Below, in pieces: positions 57,275 to 64,000 of a stretch of DNA of 64,000 nucleotides. The translations under genes were made by a program, and so were the position numbers. Each line of letters starts with the position of its first letter. Position 1 is the first letter of the stretch. Under the pieces are notes generated by a model, which searched no databases, was not told where the DNA came from, and worked only from the letters and a program-made list of their open reading frames with translations. The stretch spans positions 1 to 64,000 of the forward strand of contig NZ_JACOPX010000005.1 of the NCBI RefSeq assembly GCF_015461835.1, written 5' to 3'. The stretch comes from Pseudomonas neuropathica (GTDB lineage: Bacteria > Pseudomonadota > Gammaproteobacteria > Pseudomonadales > Pseudomonadaceae).

Positions 57275-57344
57275 CATCGCGAGCAGGCTCACTCTACAGG
57301 GGAAATGCATTCCAAATGTAGGAGTGAGCCTGCTCGCGATGAGG
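57275..57344. repeat. REPIN, inward type, inside the atu operon
   Basis: CATCGCGAGCAGGCTCACTCTACAGGGG (one base shorter than the other copies) and TGTAGGAGTGAGCCTGCTCGCGATG, spacer with GCATTCCAAATG. It lies between atuE and atuF. Confidence 0.9.
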
Positions 57345-57381
57345 CCATCACTTTCACCGCAAAATACTCAGGAAGATCACC

Positions 57382-59343
57382 ATGCCCGCCATCCACAAAA
57401 TCCTGATCGCCAACCGCGGTGAAATCGCCTGCCGCATCCAGCGCACCGCCCAAGCCTTGGGCTATCGCACCGTCGCCGTCTTCAGTGATGCCGACGCCGA
57501 TGCCCTGCACGTTCAGATGGCTGACCAAGCCGTTCGCATTGGTCCGCCCCCCGTTCAACAGTCATACCTCAACATCCCTGCGATCCTCGACGCCGCTCGC
57601 CGCAGCGGTGCTGACGCGATCCATCCCGGCTACGGCTTTCTTTCGGAAAACGCCGAATTCGCCCGTGCCTGTGAACAGGCCGGGCTGATCTTCATCGGCC
57701 CCAGCGTCGAAGCCATCGAATTGATGGGCAGCAAACGCCAGTCAAAAATCGCCATGCTCGAAGCCGGCGTGCCGTGCATCGCCGGTTATCAGGGTGCTGA
57801 ACAGGACGACGCAACGTTGCTGCGCGAGGCCGAACGCATCGGCTACCCACTGATGATCAAGGCCAGTGCCGGCGGTGGCGGGCGCGGCATGCGTCTGCTG
57901 CACAACGCGGCTGATTTGCCAGCGCAATTGCGCACCGCGCGCTCCGAAGCATTGAACGCTTTCGGCAGCGACGAATTGATCCTTGAACAGGCGCTGATCG
58001 AACCGCGGCATGTCGAAGTGCAGCTGTTCGGCGATCAGCACGGCAACCTGATCTACCTGGGCGAACGTGACTGCTCAATTCAGCGTCGCCACCAGAAAGT
58101 CATCGAAGAAGCGCCCTGCCCGGTGATGACCGCCGAGTTGCGTCAGGCCATGGGTGAAGCGGCATTGAAAGCCGGGCGCGCAGTGAACTATGTCGGCGCT
58201 GGCACCGTTGAGTTTCTGCTCGACACACGCGGCCAGTTCTACTTTCTGGAGATGAATACGCGCCTGCAAGTCGAGCACCCGGTAACTGAACTGATTACCG
58301 GGCTGGATCTGGTCGCATGGCAATTGCTCGTTGCCGAAGGGCAGCCGTTGCCGCTGACCCAGGATCAGGTTCAGCTCAACGGACATGCCATGGAGGTGCG
58401 GCTCTACGCCGAAGATCCCGCGCAAGACTTCCTCCCGCAAACCGGCCGAGTGCAAGCCTGGGAACCGGCGCTGCAGCACGGTACGCGAATCGACCATGGT
58501 TTGCTTGAAGGGCAATCGGTCAGCCCGTTCTACGACCCGATGCTCGGTAAGCTGATCGCCTGGGGTGCGACTCGCGAGGAAGCCCGACGCAAACTGTTGC
58601 GCGCGGTACAGGACACGGTGCTATTGGGTGTACAGAGCAATCAGCGCCTGCTCGTCAGTCTGTTGCAACACCCGCAGTTCATCAGCGGCGACTTCAGTAC
58701 TGCCTTGATTGCCCGCCACTTCAGCGATCAGCCCTGCCTGCACCGTTATGCTCCCGACGCCGAGGACCTGGCGATTGCTGCGGTACTTTTCTATCAGACC
58801 GGCGCTCTCTGCCACCGCGCGCCACTCACCGGCTGGCGCAATAACGCCGGCGTGCCGTTGAATTATCGGCTCGGTCTCGACGATCAGAACTGGACAGTGC
58901 AACTGCTCGCGCAAGCGCACGGAGCATTCAAAGTGCAGATAGCCGAACGCACACTTGAATTGAAACTTATCGACCACGATGCCCAGTCGGTCACGCTGGA
59001 AGTTGACGGCCTTCGTCAGCGCCACACCTACCGCCTGAATGACGAGCAACTCTGGTTGTTCTGCCATCCCGGCAGTCTGCGCCTTGAGGATCGAACTCAC
59101 GCCGTGATCGACAGTCAGACCAGCGTTAGCTCCGGCACCCTGAAAGCACCCATGGACGGTGCCATCGTCGACGTACTGGTCAGCGAAGGCAGTCCGGTCA
59201 GCAAAGGTCAGTTGCTGGTGGTGCTGGAGGCAATGAAAATGGAGCACCCGCTCAAGGCCGGCATCGACGGCGTGCTCAAGCGGGTGCAGGTCAAGGTCGG
59301 CGATCAGGTAAAAAATCGTCAGGTTCTGTTACAGGTCGAGTAG
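57382..59343 (+). CDS. atuF: AtuF, geranyl-CoA carboxylase alpha (biotin) subunit
   Basis: A 653-residue biotin-dependent subunit: biotin carboxylase (KILIANRGEIACRIQRTA, ATP loop KASAGGGGRGMR, EMNTRLQVEHPVTE), a linker with a beta-rich BT domain, and a C-terminal carrier with the biotin lysine, Lys619 in EAMKMEHP. Works with AtuC. It is the last atu gene here; atuG and atuH of P. aeruginosa are missing from the cluster. Confidence 0.9.
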   Translation: MPAIHKILIANRGEIACRIQRTAQALGYRTVAVFSDADADALHVQMADQAVRIGPPPVQQSYLNIPAILDAARRSGADAIHPGYGFLSENAEFARACEQAGLIFIGPSVEAIELMGSKRQSKIAMLEAGVPCIAGYQGAEQDDATLLREAERIGYPLMIKASAGGGGRGMRLLHNAADLPAQLRTARSEALNAFGSDELILEQALIEPRHVEVQLFGDQHGNLIYLGERDCSIQRRHQKVIEEAPCPVMTAELRQAMGEAALKAGRAVNYVGAGTVEFLLDTRGQFYFLEMNTRLQVEHPVTELITGLDLVAWQLLVAEGQPLPLTQDQVQLNGHAMEVRLYAEDPAQDFLPQTGRVQAWEPALQHGTRIDHGLLEGQSVSPFYDPMLGKLIAWGATREEARRKLLRAVQDTVLLGVQSNQRLLVSLLQHPQFISGDFSTALIARHFSDQPCLHRYAPDAEDLAIAAVLFYQTGALCHRAPLTGWRNNAGVPLNYRLGLDDQNWTVQLLAQAHGAFKVQIAERTLELKLIDHDAQSVTLEVDGLRQRHTYRLNDEQLWLFCHPGSLRLEDRTHAVIDSQTSVSSGTLKAPMDGAIVDVLVSEGSPVSKGQLLVVLEAMKMEHPLKAGIDGVLKRVQVKVGDQVKNRQVLLQVE

Positions 59344-59413
59344 TCGCCCACACGCCCGTGCGGGTTTTGACTACGCTCTGAGTTATCAGAACGCGGAAAT
59401 CAGGAACCCTGCG

Positions 59414-59956
59414 ATGCCTCACTGGCTGGTCATAGATCTGGAAGCCACCACCGATGAGGGCGGCTGGCCAGTCACCGAAATGGAAATTATCGAGATCGGC
59501 GCCACCCTGGTCGATCGCGCCGGGCGCGAGCAGGATCACTTCCAGCGTTTCGTCAAACCGACGCGACGGCCGTTGCTCACGCCTTTTTGTCGTGAACTCA
59601 CGCACATCACTCAGGCCAATATCGACTCGGCGCAAGTGCTGACCGAAGTCTGGCGGGCGTTCGAACACTGGCTCGCGCAACATCAGACACGCCTTGAAGG
59701 CTGGGCCAGTTGGGGCGATTACGACCGCAAGCAGTTGTTGCAGGAATGGCAGCGTCTGCAAATCGACAGTGGCTTGAGCAAGGTGCCGCACATGAATCTC
59801 AAACAACGCTTCGCCAAGGCTCGGCGCCTGGAGCGTCCATTAGGCCTCAACGGTGCGCTGCAATTGGCCGGCATGCAGTTCAGCGGCCAGCAGCATCGGG
59901 CACTGGAAGATGCGCGCAACACCGCGCGGTTGTTGCCACTGGTGTTGCCACTCTAG
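59414..59956 (+). CDS. DEDDh 3'-5' exonuclease (ERI1/THEX-like)
   Basis: A 180-residue exonuclease. The first motif is IDLEAT (Asp8, Glu10), the second Asp lies in SWGDYDRKQL, and the third motif is HRALEDARNTARL (His and Asp). The KxxFCxxLTxIT-like element FCRELTHITQ places it with ERI1/KapD-type exonucleases acting on RNA or ssDNA. Substrate unknown. It stands 70 nt after atuF on the same strand. Confidence 0.85.
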   Translation: MPHWLVIDLEATTDEGGWPVTEMEIIEIGATLVDRAGREQDHFQRFVKPTRRPLLTPFCRELTHITQANIDSAQVLTEVWRAFEHWLAQHQTRLEGWASWGDYDRKQLLQEWQRLQIDSGLSKVPHMNLKQRFAKARRLERPLGLNGALQLAGMQFSGQQHRALEDARNTARLLPLVLPL

Positions 59957-60061
59957 GGTCAATTCGAGAACTCACCGGACAGACGCCGGGCAGGTGACGG
60001 CGCGAAAAGCCTTGTGCATACTGGCCGCCTCCAATTTCTAACCCTTTTCGAGGAATCGCCC

Positions 60062-60346
60062 ATGTTTAAAGTCAACGAGTACTTCGACGGCACCGTCAAG
60101 TCGATCGCCTTTGGCACTGCTGAAGGTCCGGCGACCATCGGCGTCATGGCCCCGGGCGAATACGAATTCGGCACCGCTCAGCGTGAAATCATGCATGTGG
60201 TTTCCGGCGCACTGACCGTCAAACTGCCCGACAGCAGCGACTGGGAAACCTTCGCCGCCGGCAGCCAGTTCAACGTCCCGGCCAACAGCAAGTTCCAGCT
60301 GAAAGTTGCGGTCGACACCGCTTACCTGTGCGAGTACCGCGGCTAA
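60062..60346 (+). CDS. ppnP: PpnP, pyrimidine/purine nucleoside phosphorylase
   Basis: A 94-residue single-domain cupin of the PpnP (formerly YaiE/DUF1255) family: [45 protein letters not shown] and [21 protein letters not shown]. Such proteins phosphorolyse a wide range of nucleosides. GAGGAA precedes the ATG at 60062. A bidirectional terminator follows. Confidence 0.9.
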   Translation: MFKVNEYFDGTVKSIAFGTAEGPATIGVMAPGEYEFGTAQREIMHVVSGALTVKLPDSSDWETFAAGSQFNVPANSKFQLKVAVDTAYLCEYRG

Positions 60347-60370
60347 ACCCACGGCTTTCACTGCGATAAA

Positions 60371-60402
60371 AAAATGCCCGTGTCCAAGGACACGGGCATT
60401 TT
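60371..60402. terminator. Bidirectional terminator
   Basis: AAAATGCCCGTGTCC-AA-GGACACGGGCATTTT is a perfect 15-bp stem between the convergent ppnP and MOSC genes, with A/T tracts on both sides. Confidence 0.9.
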
Positions 60403-60417
60403 CGTTTCAGAGACGGA

Positions 60418-61224
60418 TTATTCGAGAATCTCCACCGGCATGCCGACTTCGAGTCGGCCATTGTTGTCGTTGACCAGATTCTGGCCGAACATCGCACCAT
60501 CGGCTTCGGCGCGGTATTTCTGCAAGGTAGCCAGAGGCTCGCGATCGGCACTGCGCTCACCGGTTTGCGGGTCGATGGTGGTGAGGATGCAACGCGAACA
60601 CGGCTTGACCACGCGGAATTCGACATCGCCAATGCGAATGCGCTTCCAACGGTCTTCGGCATAAGCCTCACTGCCTTCGATCACCAGGTTCGGCCGAAAA
60701 CGCAGCATTTCCAATGGTCGTCCGACCTGTTGCGAAAGGTCCTGCAAAGAGGCCTCGCCGATCAACAACAGCGGAAATCCGTCAGCGAACGCGACCTGAT
60801 CGTCATCCTTGCCGAAGCCAGCCTGGGTGGTCCGGGCGCGATCCAGCGGCACCTGCACCAGCCGGGTCGGCTTGCCGATGAAATCGCTGACCCAGCGCGC
60901 CGCCTCATCACCGGCATCCGGCACGCGCAAGGTGTCACGCCAGATCGTCACGCCACGCAGTTCGGCATCGTTACCCGGCAAGGCAATTTCGATGGGAGGC
61001 TGTTGCGGCGCACTAAGGGTCAGACCGCCCTGCGCATTCCATAGCGCCGACAACTGACTCATCTTCGCTTCAGCGCGCTGGGTCAGAAAGCGGCCGCTGG
61101 CCTCGTCCACGAGCATCCAGCGTCGATCGCCATCAAGCCCCAGCTTGTCGAGATCAACACTTTGCAGCACATCGACTTTGCCGGATTTCAACGGGTAACG
61201 ATAAAGCGCGCTCAGACGCAGCAT
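60418..61224 (-). CDS. MOSC-domain protein (YcbX/MARC-like)
   Basis: A 268-residue protein with an N-terminal MOSC beta-barrel (LSALYRYPLKSGKV, GDRRWMLVDEASGRFLTQR) and the MOSC domain proper (FRPNLVIEG, FRVVKPCSRCILTTIDPQTG). The conserved Cys for the molybdenum cofactor is in KPCSRC. It resembles E. coli YcbX without the ferredoxin domain; such proteins reduce N-hydroxylated compounds. The ATG at 61224 has GGGAG ahead. Confidence 0.85.
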   Translation of the reverse strand: MLRLSALYRYPLKSGKVDVLQSVDLDKLGLDGDRRWMLVDEASGRFLTQRAEAKMSQLSALWNAQGGLTLSAPQQPPIEIALPGNDAELRGVTIWRDTLRVPDAGDEAARWVSDFIGKPTRLVQVPLDRARTTQAGFGKDDDQVAFADGFPLLLIGEASLQDLSQQVGRPLEMLRFRPNLVIEGSEAYAEDRWKRIRIGDVEFRVVKPCSRCILTTIDPQTGERSADREPLATLQKYRAEADGAMFGQNLVNDNNGRLEVGMPVEILE

Positions 61225-61290
61225 GGCCAGCTCCCTGGAGGGTAAAAACGCCACCCTATACGAGCTTGATCAGGAATCAAAGAGCAATAA

Positions 61291-61378
61291 CTGTAGGAGT
61301 GAGCCTGCTCGCGATAGCGGTGTGTCAGGTAATGATTCGGGGCTGACACACCGCTATCGCGAGCAGGCTCACTCCTAA
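61291..61378. repeat. REPIN, outward type
   Basis: CTGTAGGAGTGAGCCTGCTCGCGATAGCGGTGTGTCAG and its complement CTGACACACCGCTATCGCGAGCAGGCTCACTCCTA, tails outward, arms of nearly 40 bp. It lies between the MOSC and cheV genes. Confidence 0.9.
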
Positions 61379-61390
61379 ATGGGTGTGTGG

Positions 61391-62326
61391 TCAGGCAGGG
61401 ACTTCGTCGAGCATCAGGCGCTGGCGAACGACGTCGACCAGTTTGTCCGGCTGGAATTTGGAGAGGAAGTTGTCGCAGCCGACCTTCTTCACCATCGAGT
61501 CGTTGAAGCTACCGGACAGCGAGGTATGCAGCACCACGTACAAGCCACGCAGACGCGGATCGTTACGAATTTCGGTAGTCAGGCGATAACCGTCCATCTC
61601 CGGCATTTCCGCATCGGTGAAGATCATCAGCAGCTTGTCGGTCATGTTCACGCCGGTATCGGCCCAGGCCTTGAGCATGTTCAGCGCCTTCAGGCCATCG
61701 CTGGCAATGTGCATTTTCACCCCGAGCTGGCCGAGGGTGTCGCGCAATTGCGAGAGTGCCACGTTGGAGTCGTCCACCAACAGCACTTCACGGCCACGGG
61801 CGCGCTCGAGCACCGGATCATCGAGTTTTTCACGCGAGACCTTGGCGTTATACGGAACGATTTCGGCGAGGACTTTCTCGACGTCGATGATTTCCACCAG
61901 TTGATCGTCGACCTTGCTGATCGCGGTCAGATAGTGCTGACGCCCGGCGCTGGTCGGCGGCGGCAGAATGGCTTCCCAGTTCATGTTGACGATACGGTCC
62001 ACACCGCCCACCAGGAAGGCCTGCACCGAGCGGTTGTATTCGGTGACGATGATCGTGCTGTTGGGGCCCGGCACCAACGGACGCATACCGATCGCCTGCG
62101 ACAGGTCAATGACCGGCAAGGTCTGACCGCGCAGATTGACCACCCCGCACACAAACGGGTGACGCTGCGGCATCAAGGTCAGCTTCGGCAGTTGCAGCAC
62201 TTCCTGAACCTTGAACACGTTGATTGCGAACAACTGCCGCCCGGCCAGTCGAAACATGAGAATTTCCAGGCGATTCTCACCCACCAGTTGCGTGCGTTGG
62301 TCTACCGTGTCGAGAATGCCGGCCAT
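61391..62326 (-). CDS. cheV: CheV, chemotaxis coupling/phosphate-sink protein
   Basis: A 311-residue protein: CheW domain (about 15-165; LFAINVFKVQEVLQLP, VVNLRGQTLPVIDLSQAIG) and a receiver domain (about 178-305) with the acidic pair in LLVDDSN, phospho-acceptor Asp238 (IFTDAEMPEMDG) and Lys in FLSKFQPD. It links chemoreceptors to CheA and can drain phosphate. AGGAG before the ATG at 62326 decides the start over 62359. No other che genes are near, usual for an orphan CheV. Confidence 0.92.
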   Translation of the reverse strand: MAGILDTVDQRTQLVGENRLEILMFRLAGRQLFAINVFKVQEVLQLPKLTLMPQRHPFVCGVVNLRGQTLPVIDLSQAIGMRPLVPGPNSTIIVTEYNRSVQAFLVGGVDRIVNMNWEAILPPPTSAGRQHYLTAISKVDDQLVEIIDVEKVLAEIVPYNAKVSREKLDDPVLERARGREVLLVDDSNVALSQLRDTLGQLGVKMHIASDGLKALNMLKAWADTGVNMTDKLLMIFTDAEMPEMDGYRLTTEIRNDPRLRGLYVVLHTSLSGSFNDSMVKKVGCDNFLSKFQPDKLVDVVRQRLMLDEVPA

Positions 62327-62780
62327 CAATGACTCCTGGGCTTGTTCTGATGAATTCACTATGTGAGGTTATCGGCGGCAAATCGCAGTTCTTGATTGCC
62401 ATACCCGACCCCATCAAAAATGCCATGAACAGGCATTGATGTCACATTAACATCATGCTTTACTGGCCCGGTGATTTTCATCTGCTACATTCTCTGCGGC
62501 GCGACCTCGGTTTGCACGGTAGGTTCCCGCGCCTAAGGGATTCCCCTAGTAACAATCAGGCCCAACCTGATATTCGCAATATCCAATAGCCATTAATGTG
62601 ACGCCATTCTCATTGCATGAACGGAGTCAGGCTATTGTGTGCGATCGCAGTTCAGTGGAAACAAGCCCTCTGGAACCCCTCAGTCTGTGCACTTGCACGT
62701 CTGGGCGCGATCTCCCGACGATTCACGATCGTCGCCACACACGGCATTCCCTCATCAGACATGACGTTGTGGAGATAAGC
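62327..62780. other. Divergent region between cheV and the 155-residue protein
   Basis: 454 nt without a convincing gene. It holds GCATTGATGT-N7-ACATCATGC (62433-62458), a strong interrupted palindrome about 107 nt before cheV, and CTAAGGGATTCCCCTAG near 62535, another imperfect dyad. A short in-frame extension of the downstream gene (from 62598) reads as non-coding. Confidence 0.45.
62433..62458. promoter_or_regulatory. Interrupted palindrome upstream of cheV
   Basis: GCATTGATGT / ACATCATGC form 9-10-bp arms around a 7-nt centre. The size suits a dimeric regulator, which is not identified. Confidence 0.4.
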
Positions 62781-63248
62781 ATGCCAATGGACCGCAAAGA
62801 GTGGGTACAACGCTTCCCCGAATTCCTTGTCGAGGCCGAGCAACTCCTGGCCAAGTCCGAAGAATGCCTCAGCCATCTGCAATTGATCAGCAATGACAAG
62901 GACGCCATCGAGTGCATGCTCAGTACTCTCCTGAAACTCGCACGCAGGGCTGAAGCCCTGGCGCTGGAGGCGATTTCCGAGTTTTCCCTGCACATTTACA
63001 GTCTGCTCAACCTCAATCAGGAACACGTCGACCTTCACGAACAGGCCCTGCAAGCCTTGCAGGATTGCTTCACATTGATGGCCTGGCAGCTTGAACTGGT
63101 CGATCAGCAGACCGGGCAACTGAGTCTGGATGAAAGTGAGCAGGCTTTGCTGCTCGAAGCATTCGCCTTCCAGGTCAGCCAAAGCCGCCATCAGCCGCCC
63201 CGGACGGGCAAACGTTTGCCCCAACTGCCCTACTCGGGACAAGCCTGA
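62781..63248 (+). CDS. Small helical protein, possibly a degenerate Hpt domain
   Basis: A 155-residue, strongly helical, Leu/Glu-rich protein without signal peptide or TM segment. The first 65 residues (EFLVEAEQLLAKSEECLSHLQLI, then LLKLARRAEALALEAISEF) have the rhythm of CheA-P1/Hpt helices, but the phospho-histidine motif HxxKG is absent. The tail (QSRHQPPRTGKRLPQLP) is basic and probably unstructured. GGAG 8 nt before the ATG at 62781 supports the start. It lies between cheV and a sensor kinase gene. No family is recognised. Confidence 0.6.
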   Translation: MPMDRKEWVQRFPEFLVEAEQLLAKSEECLSHLQLISNDKDAIECMLSTLLKLARRAEALALEAISEFSLHIYSLLNLNQEHVDLHEQALQALQDCFTLMAWQLELVDQQTGQLSLDESEQALLLEAFAFQVSQSRHQPPRTGKRLPQLPYSGQA

Positions 63249-63734
63249 TCCGCACTCGGTACCCGCACAGGCACTTGGGACACACGCGTTGAAGGTCGCA
63301 ATTGAATAGTTCATACCTGCCAGCGACAAGTCGAACTAAATAATCACTGAAGACCGACGCCGATATTTTTTGCCGGCCTCAGGGTTTACCTGTGTGCAAA
63401 CAAGCACAACTTCAGGCAACACCGACATCTATCGAACACAATAAATCGACTTTTCCATTATGGAACTTGCGTCCAATATCACGTATTTCCTGACTCAATG
63501 GACATATATAGCAAACGCGACCAACGGTATCTTAAGTGGTATTATGCCGCCCATTAGTTGCTTTCAAATTAGTGGCACAGTGACTTCAGAGATCGCTATC
63601 CACTGATAGTTGGCGGCCAATACGTTTACTGAACCGCGTTGAAATCAATAATATAATTGACAGCATTTTCAGACAGAGACCCGTCAGCCTCCGGCCGGTC
63701 TGCCCGCAGCGAACATCCATTGGCTCCATCCGTT
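63249..63734. other. AT-rich gene-free stretch
   Basis: About 490 nt, clearly richer in A+T than its surroundings (63400-63660), with TATATAGC, TATCTTAAG and AATAATATAATTG tracts. Several promoters are possible, but none can be assigned. Short frames here show no coding character. The contrast in composition could also mark an old insertion boundary. Confidence 0.4.
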
Positions 63735-64000
63735 ATGTACGCCAGCCTCAAGTCAATCACTACATGGCCACCCTCCCGCGAAAATGCTCGCCGGTTCACA
63801 CTCATACTGTGTGTCGCGGCCACGCTCGGCAGTCTGCTGACCTACGCTCTTTCAACACCACTTTGCCTGGGATTGCTGCTGCTCGAGATCGCTGCTACTG
63901 CGTGCGTCTGGGTGCAATATCGACTGTCACGCAAATCAATCAAGTTTCAGCCGCAGGAACTCGCTGACCGCTTGCTGGAAGTCCAGGAAAACGAGCGCCA
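63735..64000 (+). CDS. N-terminus of a sensor histidine kinase (partial)
   Basis: An open frame running off the window end. It starts MYASLKSITTWPPSREN, has two hydrophobic segments (FTLILCVAATLGSLLTYAL and CLGLLLLEIAATACVWV), and then LADRLLEVQENER. That last stretch is the start of the helix preceding the ELHDDIGQ phosphorylation motif in NarX/LuxR-type kinases, so the downstream part should be HisKA_3 plus ATPase. No good ribosome site precedes the ATG at 63735; a TTG at 63720 is an alternative. Confidence 0.6.
   Translation, partial: MYASLKSITTWPPSRENARRFTLILCVAATLGSLLTYALSTPLCLGLLLLEIAATACVWVQYRLSRKSIKFQPQELADRLLEVQENER

Noticed and set aside
62598..62780. Longer start for the 155-residue protein at 62598
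   Set aside because: The extension is Arg/Cys/Thr-rich without coding character, and a good ribosome site precedes the ATG at 62781.

Overview
The window looks like a chromosomal segment of a fluorescent Pseudomonas (P. fluorescens group). The evidence is uniformly high GC, the pyoverdine genes pvdL, pvdS, pvdH and fpvGHJKCDEF, the msuEDC-sfnR and atu clusters typical of the genus, and many REP/REPIN palindromes of the GTAGGAGTGAGCCTGCTCGCGAT type. No rRNA, tRNA, prophage, insertion sequence or CRISPR array was seen. Gene assignments rest on recognising protein families and motifs by eye; no search was run.

Layout. 0-8 kb: an RhtA-like exporter, a small lipoprotein, a TetR regulator divergent from an SDR/2-hydroxychromene-2-carboxylate-isomerase pair, an aminopeptidase P, an IscS-type cysteine desulfurase, a LysE exporter and a second small lipoprotein. 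8-12.5 kb: the organosulfur operon msuE-msuD-msuC-sfnR behind a clear sigma-54 promoter with upstream activator repeats. 12.4-16 kb: a SoxR/ABM-monooxygenase divergent pair with a SoxR-type promoter, a glyoxalase-like protein, a probable fluoroacetate dehalogenase and a LysR regulator. 16-18 kb: a leuC/leuD-like hydro-lyase pair, probably a paralogue. 18.4-24.8 kb: fpvGHJKCDEF, the inner-membrane reductase and ABC system that takes iron off ferripyoverdine, with a REPIN translated inside the fpvD ATPase gene. 24.9-26.7 kb: an MbtH-like protein and PvdH (diaminobutyrate). 26.8-34 kb: a GNAT, a DsbRS-like two-component system divergent from dsbD-tlpA-dsbG, and an alpha/beta hydrolase. 34.1-49.2 kb: the 13-kb NRPS gene pvdL, the ECF sigma factor pvdS and a pvdY-like acyltransferase. 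49.3-59.3 kb: a solute-binding protein, then atuR divergent from atuABCDEF (acyclic terpene catabolism). 59.4-64 kb: an exonuclease, ppnP, a MOSC protein, cheV, a small helical protein and the start of a sensor kinase.

How it fits together. PvdS boxes (TAAAT-N16-CGT) lie before pvdH and pvdY, and a one-mismatch version lies before pvdL. A Fur box covers the pvdS promoter. Iron limitation should therefore relieve Fur repression of pvdS, and PvdS should then switch on pyoverdine precursor, peptide and acylation genes, while FpvGHJKCDEF recovers the iron. The disulfide/copper-response dsb block sits between pvdH and pvdL. Separate regulatory circuits (SfnR/sigma-54, SoxR, AtuR, TetR) have visible operators next to their genes. 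REPINs mark gene ends across the window, in two opposite arrangements.
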